NCBI RefSeq assembly: GCF_000688475.1
Contig: NZ_JIAN01000009.1
Span: 124,001-188,000 of the forward strand
DNA: 64,000 nt
Source: Cellulomonas sp. URHE0023
GTDB taxonomy: Bacteria; Actinomycetota; Actinomycetes; Actinomycetales; Cellulomonadaceae
Reading direction: 5' to 3'
This document shows, piece after piece, positions 10,701-17,404 of this stretch. A model generated the notes under the pieces. The model was not told the DNA's origin and did not search any database. It was given only the letters and a program-made list of their open reading frames with translations. Both the position numbers and the translations under genes were made by a program. Position 1 is the first letter of the stretch, and each line of letters begins with the position of its first letter.

Positions 10701-11266
10701 ACGACGTTCGTGCCGAGGATGAGGTGGACCTGCTCGGACGTCTCGATCCCGGCGGCGATCAGCTGGTCGGCGTACGCAGCGAGCTGTAGCAGGGCGGTCG
10801 GCTTCTCGTGCCGCGCGAGCTTCGTGTCGTGGACGGAGTACCGCGGCGGATGTGGGGCGTGCCGACCCTCGCGGACCAGGAAGTCCGCCCACCCGGAGAA
10901 GCGACCGTCGAAGAACCCCGCCTGGAAGATCACGTCGACGCCCGATCGCAGGGCGTCGAGCGTCTCGGCGTTCTTGGCCTCGAGGCCCGCGACGGTGAGG
11001 CGCCCCAGACGTTCAATGCTCAGGACGCCGCGGCCGGTGGCGGGGTCGTAGGTGCCGTGCTTGGCGACCAGGTCCGCGCGCACCCGCGCCTCGTGCTTGT
11101 CACCGAGCCGCGCCGCCCGCTCGAGCATGGCGTCCGACGCGCGACCGGCCAGCGGGATGCGGCCGAGCTTCTCGTCCAGGGCGTGCAGCACGGCGAACTC
11201 GCACGCCGCCGCGTTCGCGAGATCAGAAGCGCTGTAGACGATCGTCTGCCCGTCGAGAATGAACAC
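7721..11266 (-). CDS. TM0106-type RecB-like nuclease with RNase H-like and UPF1-like helicase domains
   Basis: A protein of about 1181 residues of the TM0106 family. It begins with a RecB-like PD-(D/E)XK nuclease region (YSVHDTKLARHEK near residue 143, with the LLQLAAYADQL helix typical of RecB motif III). A YprB-type RNase H-like domain with the DFEGDP motif lies near residue 327, after a CWRCDVC cysteine cluster. The C-terminal third is a UPF1-like SF1 helicase with Walker A GPPGTGKT near 806, DEAGQ near 916, LLGDPQQLPQVSQG and the NRINVAVSR motif. The start is placed at GTG 11266 (FILDGQTIVYSASDL), the usual N-terminus of the family, rather than the ATG at 11320. It probably processes nucleic acid in repair or defence; the substrate cannot be told from sequence. 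The long open frames on the opposite strand are antisense shadows. Confidence 0.85.
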   Translation of the reverse strand: MFILDGQTIVYSASDLANAAACEFAVLHALDEKLGRIPLAGRASDAMLERAARLGDKHEARVRADLVAKHGTYDPATGRGVLSIERLGRLTVAGLEAKNAETLDALRSGVDVIFQAGFFDGRFSGWADFLVREGRHAPHPPRYSVHDTKLARHEKPTALLQLAAYADQLIAAGIETSEQVHLILGTNVVTSHRVVDLLPVYRDRRMRLQDLLDAHQESGAAAVWGAPGIRACWRCDVCGPQLEARRDVLLVAGLSTNQRARLAVADIATIDQLAASTGAVDGIGGATLERLRSQAALQVAQEAGDVVQFDLFDPGAVARLPRPDAGDIFFDFEGDPLWTSGHDGADAWGLEYLFGVVEAPPSTDATPAFVPFWAHDCAQEKQALVDFLAYVAERRAKHPNMHVYHYAAYERSALLRLAGRHGVGEDVVDQLLREGVLVDLFATVRRGLRTGQRSYSLKKLEPLYMPEARSGEVTTAGDSIVEYANACAVRDEGDLDQWATLLGQIGAYNETDCVSTLRLRDWLVARAAEKGVAPGDPVDTGDVPATGDEAAPEQDPLVGQLLDFAGEDRADRTDDQQAVAMLAASLGYHWRELKPFWWAHFDRLISDPADWTDPRSTLIADGGGVTVVQDWHVPPGSRAPRRVLRLVGRLEPGSELRTGAKCTLIYDLPAPEGATVPRTSGVRGATMSGSVLSATVEVVGTATRDELLVEEKLKVGADQHQYRPMGLGPDAPPNTDGIAAVLHELGTTVAAGLPALPNHPALDLLRRVPPRTVSGNALPVPEDHDNGTIDAIVAAMRDLDGSYLAVQGPPGTGKTYTGSRAIAALVAGGWKVGVVAQSHAVVENLLTTIAQAGVPKEQIGKKPVGDPDPAKPWTELKPNKFDSFIDTQSGGFVLGGTVWDFTNDKRVPAGLLDVLVVDEAGQFSLANTLALSRAARNLLLLGDPQQLPQVSQGTHPEPVDRSALGWLTEGHDTLPDHLGYFLAHTFRMHPALCAPVSRLSYEGRLVSVDRTADRDLDGIAPGVRCVMVEHEGNAVSSIEEAAVVVEQVRHVVGRRWVDPDGGADRSLEPADVLVVAAYNAQVWTIRRALEDAGLTEVRVGTVDKFQGQQAPVVIVSMAASSPEDVPRGMEFLLNRNRINVAVSRGQWCAIIVRAPGLTDYLPNSPARLEELGAFIGLCDAL

Positions 11267-11424
11267 GGCCGGAGCGTAGCGGGCGTCTCCGACACGGGTC
11301 CGCCCGGAACCGGCCAGCACGGCTGCACGGAGCCGTTCGGGTCAAACCAATCGATGCTGTCCCTTCGGTAGTCAGCAACCATCGAACTCCCTCGTCGCCC
11401 TTGGACTGCCCGCATACTCGAGCA

Positions 11425-12075
11425 ATGTCTCCTGAGCGGCGATTTGAGTTGGTGATGGTCGAGGACTCCACAGATGCGCGCTTGTTCATCGAGCTGTCCA
11501 GCCACGCGGTTGACCTGCTCGAGGCCCACCACGCACTCACACTGGCCCTGCAGAGCGTCCAGGTCGCTGATTCGCCGGTCGAGGGCGCCGAGAGTTCCCT
11601 CATCGCCAATGCGGCGATGGCCTACTGCCGCACGTTCTTCCTCTCGAAGGTGCGGCGACCGATCACCACGTTCGTCGACATCCCGGATCAGGTCTCCGCG
11701 ACGCACGAACTCGTCGTGCAATTTCGCAATCGGACGATCGCGCACTCTCAGTCAGACCTGTCGGTCACCTACGCGATCGGTGTGCTCGACGCCGACACAC
11801 TTGAGGTCGTCGACGTCTCCGCGCCCAACGTCTCCAGCACGATGCCACCTGAGCAAGTGCGCGACTTCATCGACCTGGTCGAGGTGGTCATTGACGGGCT
11901 TGATGAAGTCATCGGCCCGGTTCGGATGCGTCTCTTGGCGCGGCTCGCGGCCGCCGACCGCGCGGCGCTCCTCGAGAGCGGTCCGAGACCGGAGGCTCGG
12001 ATGCTGCCAGCCGAAGAGTTCGGATCTCAGAGGACTCGTCCGCCGTACCCCACGTGGCATCCCATGTACTCCTGA
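11425..12075 (+). CDS. HEPN-like helical protein, function unknown
   Basis: A 216-residue mainly helical protein. It contains VVQFRNRTIAHSQSDL around residue 105, which fits the R-x4-6-H signature of HEPN ribonuclease or DUF4145-like proteins; the arginine and histidine in RNRTIAH would be the catalytic pair. No other domain is recognisable. It is divergent from the TM0106-type gene, whose start is about 160 bases away, so the two may share a control region. ATG 11425 (MSPERRFEL) is preferred to the upstream in-frame TTG at 11401. No clear ribosome binding site is seen. If it is a HEPN RNase it could be a toxin or an abortive-infection effector; no partner antitoxin is apparent next to it. 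Confidence 0.55.
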   Translation: MSPERRFELVMVEDSTDARLFIELSSHAVDLLEAHHALTLALQSVQVADSPVEGAESSLIANAAMAYCRTFFLSKVRRPITTFVDIPDQVSATHELVVQFRNRTIAHSQSDLSVTYAIGVLDADTLEVVDVSAPNVSSTMPPEQVRDFIDLVEVVIDGLDEVIGPVRMRLLARLAAADRAALLESGPRPEARMLPAEEFGSQRTRPPYPTWHPMYS

Positions 12076-12326
12076 GCACGGGACCCGACCACTGACATGC
12101 ACGTCGTCGTGCGGCCCGTCGGTGGCTGGGTCCGGCCATCGCCGGTAGTCGGAGCGAAATGCGGCTACGGCTGATCGGATGATCGCGTCGTGGTCGCACT
12201 TCAGCGGCGGGAGGGGTGGCGTCGAACTGGGCTCGGCTTCGGTGGCGCCCGTCGTGTCCGACGTCGTCTCGTTCGCTCCTGCATCGCGACCGCCCAGTCC
12301 GTGAGCCCGCCGTACGAGAGGCGCGG

Positions 12327-13895
12327 TTACCACTTGTTCGCGCATGACGGATGCCACTCATCGCCCCCGTCAATGAGGAGCCCTGCGAGTAGCTCGCCGC
12401 ACAGCCGGCACGGTTGCGATGCCGTAGGCGCAGCGGCCTGCACCTTGTTCAGCTGCCACGGGGGTGCGGAACTGACAGCGTTCAGGCGTGCCTGCCGGTC
12501 CCTCGCCACAGCAGCCAAACGCTCCGGCTCCTCCGCGACTGGGTCGGTGATCGTGAACAGACTTCCCTCGAGCCTGACCATGTGATGGGCGTGCAAATAC
12601 GCCAACCACTGTTCAGCCGCATACCCGACGTGCCGTTCGTCAATGAGCCCTAACCGGTCCAGGTCCTTCACGACCAACTTGACCTTCGCCTGCGTCCCCA
12701 CCGGCACATCCACCCACTGAGACCACAGATGCCCCTGCCAGACCCGCGCCTGATCGGCCGGCTGCGTCGGAGTGACCTCCGTCGGCACGGTCAAGAAGTG
12801 CGGCGGCCCACCCGGGAATCGCTCCATCAGCACACCCGCGAGCGCCTTGCCACGTTCGGCGTACCGGTGCGCGCGCAGCTCCTTACGGCGTGCCGCGATC
12901 GCCGCGTGATGGTCACGCATCCTTTGCTCGGCGGCCGCGCGCTCGGCCACCTTGATCGCTATCAGGGCACGCTCACGCGCCTCGTGCTCGACGATTCCAG
13001 CAGCGCGCCCAGCCTGGACGGCTTCCCAACGGGCTCGCTGGCGCACCAGGTTGCGCGAGTTGACCGTCGAGACCCCGTCCGGGGTCAGACGCGCATCGCT
13101 GAGCGGTTCCACCTCGAGGCGCCCGATCGTTGTCGCTGGCACGTAGAACGTCACGTCGTCGTACCGGCCCCCGTCCCCCAGGTCGACCCCAGGGATCGTC
13201 GGCCAGACCCGGGTCGTCGTGTACGCGACCGCGACCTGCTCAGTCAACGGGTTCAACCACAGCACCACATCACCGGCCTCTGCGAGCTGGCGTTGGATCG
13301 CGTTCAGGTGCGCCCGATCGTCCTTGTGGTTCAGCTGCTCACCGAAGTGCCCGAACAGCCACGCACACTTCACACCGAGCCGCTCGTAGGACTCGGTCCG
13401 TTCCTGCCATTCGGCCACGCTCAGCCCTGCGTACTGAACCTCCAACGCCACCCGCTCCCCCGAGGCGAACGTGACAAGGACGTCCGCGACGCGCTCGCGG
13501 CCCGGTAGGACTGCTTCGATGGTGATGGTTGCGTCTGGGTGTTGGCCGCGAGCCCAGCGGGCCAGTGTGGCTTTGCCCTGGATGTGGAACGCGCCCTCGC
13601 GGTGATCCTTGTCGTCGACGCGGCCGGTCTCGTGGCGGAACCCGTCACGGGCGCGCGGGGCGCGGGCAACGGTGTTCATGGCAGGGGTTGGACAGGTCGG
13701 CACAAGGCAGCGCAGGAACTCCTTGGTGTAGGGCCGCTGCTCGGTTGCTGTGCCGTCGACGAGGTAGACGAGGTCGGTACCCAGTGGTGCGTCCTTGATG
13801 CCGGCGTAGAGCATGCGGGTCTCGCCGTTGGTGAAGTCGGCGATGAGGTCGCGTCCGTGGGCCACGCTCTGCACGGTAGGGCGATCGGCAGGCAT
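12327..13895 (-). CDS. CoiA-like nuclease-fold protein with C-terminal zinc finger
   Basis: A 522-residue protein resembling the competence CoiA family. The core RVADVLVTFASGERVALEVQYAGLS (about residues 138-162) has the spaced D and E-x-Q of the restriction-endonuclease-like fold, followed by RTESYERLGVKCAWLFGHF, a typical CoiA helix and strand. A charged helical region (about 270-330) follows. The last residues hold CRLCGELL and HPSC, a four-ligand zinc finger. The open frame extends further upstream to 14831, but that part is antisense to the 14146-14718 gene, so the start is set at ATG 13895 (MPADRPTVQSVAHG). In actinobacteria such proteins occur in mobile elements as well as in competence loci; a DNA-processing role is likely, but the exact one is unknown. 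Confidence 0.7.
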   Translation of the reverse strand: MPADRPTVQSVAHGRDLIADFTNGETRMLYAGIKDAPLGTDLVYLVDGTATEQRPYTKEFLRCLVPTCPTPAMNTVARAPRARDGFRHETGRVDDKDHREGAFHIQGKATLARWARGQHPDATITIEAVLPGRERVADVLVTFASGERVALEVQYAGLSVAEWQERTESYERLGVKCAWLFGHFGEQLNHKDDRAHLNAIQRQLAEAGDVVLWLNPLTEQVAVAYTTTRVWPTIPGVDLGDGGRYDDVTFYVPATTIGRLEVEPLSDARLTPDGVSTVNSRNLVRQRARWEAVQAGRAAGIVEHEARERALIAIKVAERAAAEQRMRDHHAAIAARRKELRAHRYAERGKALAGVLMERFPGGPPHFLTVPTEVTPTQPADQARVWQGHLWSQWVDVPVGTQAKVKLVVKDLDRLGLIDERHVGYAAEQWLAYLHAHHMVRLEGSLFTITDPVAEEPERLAAVARDRQARLNAVSSAPPWQLNKVQAAAPTASQPCRLCGELLAGLLIDGGDEWHPSCANKW

Positions 13896-14145
13896 TGCGA
13901 CCCGTCTGCGGACCGTGCGGTGCACCTGTCGCCCAGGTGGAGCAACGAAGTGACAACCGCCCTTGTCGAACAGCGGCCGCCTGGTCTGCTGAACCGGCGC
14001 AAGTCCACCAGAAGGGTCGTGACCTGGGCGCATGCCGGGCGACCGGCCCGTGGGCGTGGTGAGTGCGGTGTGGGTTGCGACTGGCACCATCCAGGTCGCC
14101 GCCCGTACGGGCCGGATCCACGAACGAACGCCAGGAGTGCCACCC

Positions 14146-14718
14146 GTGAAGGAAACCGTCGCCCGTCTGCTCGCGCCGCGCCGCAACAAGGTCATCGCTG
14201 GGGTTGCCGTCGTGCTGCTCGTCGGGGCGATCGCGTCGGCCGCCTCCGGTGACACCGAGCCCGCCAAGGCCGCACCCTCCGCACCCTCCGCACCAGCCGC
14301 CTCGACTTCCGCGCCGCAGCCCCCCGAGCCGGACAAGGCCACCGCGTCGGCCGAACCCGTCGCCGACGAGACACCGGCCGGGTGCCTGCCCGTCGAGCAG
14401 CCGCTGATCGACAAGCTCGTGTACTTCGCGGTCGAGGGGACCGGCATGAAGGGTGTCTCGGCTGCGGCGGTGCTGTCCCCTGACTTCTCCGAGGTGTACT
14501 TCGTGGCGATGCGGTTCTCCGCGACCGGTGTGGACGACCAGGTCGGTGTGTGGGCGACCAACTCGCTCAGCCCGGACCAGGGTGTCGTGATGGCGGTCGA
14601 CGGTTTCGCCCAGGAGTTCTCCGTCGCCCCGCACGCCGATGAGACCGCTGCGAAGATCTCGACCGCAGACCACAGCGTCGACCTTGCCAAGGCGTGCCTG
14701 GACGCCCCGCAGCCCTGA
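14146..14718 (+). CDS. Membrane-anchored or secreted protein of unknown function
   Basis: A 190-residue protein starting at GTG 14146, with AGGAG nine bases upstream. The N-terminus has basic residues (KETVARLLAPRRNK) and then a hydrophobic segment (VIAGVAVVLLVGAIASAAS, about residues 14-32), acting as signal or anchor. A low-complexity Ala/Pro/Ser linker (about 35-65) follows, then a globular domain of about 115 residues (from AGCLPVEQPLIDKLVYFAVEG) with two cysteines, near the start and end of the domain, that could pair. The architecture matches small exported actinobacterial proteins encoded in mobile elements, and no enzyme motif is seen. It converges with the RES toxin operon. Confidence 0.7.
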   Translation: MKETVARLLAPRRNKVIAGVAVVLLVGAIASAASGDTEPAKAAPSAPSAPAASTSAPQPPEPDKATASAEPVADETPAGCLPVEQPLIDKLVYFAVEGTGMKGVSAAAVLSPDFSEVYFVAMRFSATGVDDQVGVWATNSLSPDQGVVMAVDGFAQEFSVAPHADETAAKISTADHSVDLAKACLDAPQP

Positions 14719-14740
14719 CCCCAGCCAACCGCCGGACGGC

Positions 14741-14761
14741 CCTGCCACATCCTGTGGTGGG
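14741..14761. terminator. Possible hairpin terminator between convergent genes
   Basis: CCTGCCACA, a three-base loop and TGTGGTGGG form a nine-pair stem with two G-T wobbles. It lies 23 bases after the stop of the exported protein gene, where a terminator is expected between convergent genes. It lacks a U tract, so this is only a candidate. Confidence 0.35.
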
Positions 14762-14871
14762 GTCGTTCGTCGACCAGCGCGCGTGCCTGTGACCGGTCAG
14801 TGCCGACGCTTGGCCGGGTGACGGTCGGCACTCGGTGACGTCAGCGGCAAGGTGTGCTCGTGCTCGTGGGC

Positions 14872-15633
14872 TCAGGGCGGTGGTGCCTGTAGTGACGCAC
14901 CGGCGGTAACGGTCGCGGTCGCGCTGGTCGGTGCGGGCTTCGGGACGCCAATGACGGTGATGCCGGCACGTTGCGCTTGGGTTAGTACCGCTTCGAGCCC
15001 GGGGCCGGAGTCCAGTGGCCAGGAGGCTGCGGTTGCGTCCCCGCCGCCGTCCTGGGGTGGGAGCGGGATCTGGGGGAGTTCACGGTCGGCGATGCGGTCA
15101 CCCCACAGCACGACGGCCCGGGTGGTGTCCTCCTGACGGGAGACCCACAGCATCCCGTCGAAGTTCCCCGGGTGCGCGTGGAGGGCGTGCGCCCATGCTG
15201 CGGTGTCGGCGTAGTGGGTGGACCCGGACTCGATGAGTGTGGTGCGTGGAACTCGTAGTCGGTGCAGCCCGGTGGAGGTCAGGTCGATGAGCTTCAGTGC
15301 CCGGGTTGGTGCGACGGCCCCAGCGAGGCGCCTCTTTAGCGAGGCGAAGAACACGCGCTTGTTGGTTCCGCCGACTGGGACGTCGTGGAAGACGGACTCT
15401 GCGAGTGCGGACAGGAGGGTGTCGCCGGCGTACAGCAGCGGCACCGGGCTGCCGGTGCCGTCGAGGATTGGTCCGAACCTGGTGGGGGCGACCCCTGGGG
15501 CTGCGCCGTGCCAGAACGCGCCGACGTCACGTGGGGACCGGTACACCCGCACGAATGGGCGCTCGGCCGGCCAGTCGTAGGTCAGCGGGTCGAGCTCGTC
15601 GGTCGGTGGTGGCGGTGGCGGTGCCGGGGTCAC
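14872..15633 (-). CDS. RES-domain toxin (NAD-degrading type)
   Basis: A 253-residue RES-domain protein. Recognisable features are FVRVYRSPRDVGAFWHG with the conserved arginine, LLYAGDTLLSALAESVFHD with the conserved tyrosine and glutamate, and a later RVPRTTLIESGSTHYADTAAWAHALH segment. Characterised RES toxins such as MbcT of Mycobacterium tuberculosis destroy NAD+ and stop growth unless bound by an Xre/MbcA/ParS-type antitoxin. The start is set at GTG 15633 because it overlaps the stop of the upstream antitoxin as GTGA. The longer open frame upstream is out of frame with the antitoxin and is not expected to be real. A proline run follows the start. A free toxin is unlikely because both genes look intact. 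Confidence 0.85.
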   Translation of the reverse strand: MTPAPPPPPPTDELDPLTYDWPAERPFVRVYRSPRDVGAFWHGAAPGVAPTRFGPILDGTGSPVPLLYAGDTLLSALAESVFHDVPVGGTNKRVFFASLKRRLAGAVAPTRALKLIDLTSTGLHRLRVPRTTLIESGSTHYADTAAWAHALHAHPGNFDGMLWVSRQEDTTRAVVLWGDRIADRELPQIPLPPQDGGGDATAASWPLDSGPGLEAVLTQAQRAGITVIGVPKPAPTSATATVTAGASLQAPPP

Positions 15634-16214
15634 CGGTCGGACCGCAGATCGTCGGCGAACGCTTCTGCCCGTGCGATGACAGCAGCTGGGTCGGTCTCGA
15701 GTAGATCGACGGGTCGACGCCCGTCCAACGTCGCCGACGGTGTGGTGAACCACAATGCGAGCGCCCAGGTGTCCCCAAGGGGTTCGCCCAGTGCCCGGAT
15801 GACGGCCTCGATGACAGGTAGCGGCTGCCCATCGTCGGTGAACTGGAACGTCGGGAAGACCTCGGCGACGCCGAGCAGGTTGACGCTGAAGATCCTCTTC
15901 TCTTCAGGCCACTTGACGATCTCGGGGTACCAGATCTCAGGTGCACCGGGCGACACCCGGTTCGCGAGCTGAAGCAGGGACACGTACCCGAACTCGGCGG
16001 ACAGGGCGCTGCGGGCTGCTTGCTCTGCGTGAATGTGCACACCGCTCACGCCGTCCTCGGGCGCAGGGCCGGGCCGGGTCGCGTCCTCCAGGCGCACCTC
16101 GCGGAACGTGTCACCCAACTCGAACCGAGGGCCTCGTTGGGTCCGCAGAGACTGCTCATCGCTGGCGTGCTCCGTGCCGTCTGTGCCCACGTGCCCAGTG
16201 TGAGGGACACGCAC
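15630..16214 (-). CDS. Xre/MbcA/ParS-type antitoxin of the RES pair
   Basis: A 194-residue protein whose C-terminal half has the signature of the toxin-binding domain that accompanies RES toxins: FPTFQFTDDGQPLPVIEAVIRAL, then W..ALWFTTPSATLDGRRPVDLLETD and a final helix. The region before it (SLLQLANRVSPGAPEIWYPEIVKW) may be a divergent helix-turn-helix. It is first in a two-gene operon and overlaps the toxin start by four bases, which would tie toxin translation to antitoxin translation. The N-terminal 35 residues are poorly conserved in character, so the start (GTG 16214, or GTG 16190) is uncertain. Such antitoxins usually repress their own promoter. Confidence 0.75.
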   Translation of the reverse strand: MRVPHTGHVGTDGTEHASDEQSLRTQRGPRFELGDTFREVRLEDATRPGPAPEDGVSGVHIHAEQAARSALSAEFGYVSLLQLANRVSPGAPEIWYPEIVKWPEEKRIFSVNLLGVAEVFPTFQFTDDGQPLPVIEAVIRALGEPLGDTWALALWFTTPSATLDGRRPVDLLETDPAAVIARAEAFADDLRSDR

Positions 16215-16270
16215 TGCCCTGGCGAGGTGCGACTTTCGCCACCATTCGCCCGCTACAACACCGTCGCCTA

Positions 16271-16293
16271 CGGGCCTGTGTCGCGCAGGCCCG
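16271..16293. repeat. Perfect 8-bp inverted repeat, possible terminator
   Basis: CGGGCCTG, a seven-base loop and CAGGCCCG form a strong stem. It lies in the 321-base gap (16216-16536) between the HTH gene and the toxin-antitoxin operon, both leftward, so it could end the HTH transcript. No U tract is seen. The rest of this gap holds no convincing gene; a minus-strand open frame there looks like chance. Confidence 0.35.
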
Positions 16294-16536
16294 GCGCGGA
16301 GGGTTCGAAACCGTCACCGGCGATGTCGACCGCGAGTGCAACGGTGCGGGCGGCTTCACGCCGCGCGGTGCCGCCCAGCCCCAAATAGCATCGAGGGCGC
16401 TGCGTAGCCGCACCCGATGTTCGGCCAGCTGCTGCCACAGGCCCATCGCCGGCTGCATGTGGCGTGCTTCACCCGTCCAGCAGTGGCTTGCGATGTGTTG
16501 CGTTCGGCCTAGCACCAGAACTGCATCCTGACGACC

Positions 16537-16845
16537 TCATTGTCCCAACGAATCTCCCTCGACATGCGGCCGGCGCTCGTGCGCGCCGATGGACCTTGCG
16601 GTCGCGCCGAGCGCCCGAAGACCGACCATGGACGTTGCCGGCGCATCATCGGCCGGCTTTCGCCCCTGAACGGTGACGAGGCGCACAAGAGCGTCAACGT
16701 GCTCGGGGAGGAACCGGATTCGGCCGCGACCGAATCGGAGATGGGGCACTCGGCCCCGCCTTACCTGTTCGCGGACCCACCAGGGCGACGCGCCGAGCGA
16801 CTTCGCGACCTCCTCGGGCGTCACGGTTTTGTATTGGATAGACAT
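16537..16845 (-). CDS. Excisionase/AlpA-like helix-turn-helix DNA-binding protein
   Basis: A 102-residue protein whose first 60 residues form a MerR/AlpA/Xis-type winged helix: YKTVTPEEVAKSLGASPWWVREQVRRGRVPHLRFGRGRIRFLPEHVDALV. This is the standard signature of the helix-turn-helix domain, excisionase family. The tail is basic and shows no domain. GGGGAG five bases before ATG 16845 gives a good ribosome binding site. It is divergent from the small gene at 17.1 kb. The intergenic region has two copies of a 21-bp motif and a strong hairpin, which would suit an autoregulated control region. It may be a recombination directionality factor for the element, although no integrase is in the window, or a repressor. 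Confidence 0.75.
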   Translation of the reverse strand: MSIQYKTVTPEEVAKSLGASPWWVREQVRRGRVPHLRFGRGRIRFLPEHVDALVRLVTVQGRKPADDAPATSMVGLRALGATARSIGAHERRPHVEGDSLGQ

Positions 16846-16927
16846 GCCGCTCCCCGCTCCTCATCGCGACCCTGTCGCGGTCCGACAGGCGCAAGTCGCA
16901 GATGACACGAATGACGATCTTCCGAGG

Positions 16928-16948
16928 CGATAGACCAACCGATCACAC
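16928..16948 (+). promoter_or_regulatory. 21-bp bipartite motif, copy 1
   Basis: CGATAGAC, four bases (CAAC), CGATCACAC. It is one of five copies in the window, each with the same four-base spacing. It lies 83 bases upstream of the HTH gene start, between divergent genes. It is probably an operator for an element regulator. Confidence 0.6.
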
Positions 16949-16961
16949 GTAGACCCATCCA

Positions 16962-16986
16962 CCACGACGACCGATGGTCGTCGTGG
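16962..16986. repeat. Perfect 11-bp inverted repeat
   Basis: CCACGACGACC, loop GAT, GGTCGTCGTGG. The stem is perfect and very stable. It lies between motif copies 1 and 2 in the divergent control region 16846-17131. It could be a protein-binding site, an attenuator or part of a recombination site. Confidence 0.6.
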
Positions 16987-17035
16987 CACGGCCGACGCCA
17001 GATAATTCGCGCGCGTCTGCGACGATCCGCGGCAG

Positions 17036-17056
17036 CGATAGACCTTTCGATCACAC
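17036..17056 (+). promoter_or_regulatory. 21-bp bipartite motif, copy 2
   Basis: CGATAGAC, four bases (CTTT), CGATCACAC. It lies 108 bases after copy 1 in the same orientation and 76 bases before the GTG of the small gene at 17132. Confidence 0.6.
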
Positions 17057-17131
17057 ATTGGCGCGACTCGCGTGGCCCGGTGTCCAAAATCCGTCGCTCA
17101 TCGCAGCGGGGTTAAGCGATACCTTCGGCCC

Positions 17132-17299
17132 GTGCCGTCAGCAGAGGAGATCGAAGCCGCCAGACCTGCGGGAGGGGGATGGACTCCCGTCCAGTTGGCA
17201 GACGGGGGCGTGACCTGGCCACCCCCAACGGGCTGGCGCCGGACACTTATCGCGCAGAGCCATGACTCTCGAGAGTCGACTGGCTGCGACGATGCTTGA
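17132..17299 (+). CDS. Small conserved protein with SxEEIxAA..GGW and WPPPxGWRR motifs
   Basis: A 55-residue protein starting PSAEEIEAARPAGGGWTPVQL and continuing through GVTWPPPTGWRRTL. I recognise the pattern as a recurring small open frame in actinobacterial genomic islands, without a known function. A second, frameshifted copy lies on the minus strand at 35.1-35.2 kb, and the sequences just upstream of the two GTG codons are also alike, with a TANNNT-like -10 box close to the start. Leaderless transcription from GTG 17132 is therefore favoured over the upstream GTG 17072. It precedes the zinc-module GIY-YIG gene, and copy 2 of the 21-bp motif lies just upstream. Confidence 0.55.
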   Translation: MPSAEEIEAARPAGGGWTPVQLADGGVTWPPPTGWRRTLIAQSHDSRESTGCDDA

Positions 17300-17390
17300 G
17301 CCCTTGAAGGCGACTGTCGTCGCCGAACTTCATGCGGAGCGATTGCTTGCGGTGCTCGACGCTGGCGACTCGTGGCGAGTGACCCCGTGA
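17262..17390 (+). CDS. Possible 42-residue protein
   Basis: A short open frame from ATG 17262 overlaps the end of the preceding small gene by 38 bases and ends 14 bases before the GIY-YIG gene. The product (MTLESRLAATMLEPLK... ending WRVTP) would be an amphipathic helical peptide, with plausible actinobacterial codon use. No ribosome binding site or family is recognised, so it may be chance. Confidence 0.25.
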   Translation: MTLESRLAATMLEPLKATVVAELHAERLLAVLDAGDSWRVTP

Positions 17391-17404
17391 CGAGCCTGAC
17401 ATAG

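Noticed and set aside
13896..14831. Upstream extension of the CoiA-like frame and a parallel minus-strand frame
   Set aside because: Antisense to the exported protein gene at 14146-14718, which has a good ribosome binding site and signal segment; the CoiA-like similarity begins at 13895.
15921..15941. Ten-base match to the 3' end of tRNA-Gln (CTGGTACCCC, reverse strand)
   Set aside because: It is inside the antitoxin coding sequence and too short to be an attachment repeat.
16286..16315. GGTTCGAAACC resembling a tRNA T-loop after a GC hairpin
   Set aside because: No acceptor, D or anticodon arm can be built around it, so it is not a tRNA; no repeat of it was found that would mark an att site.
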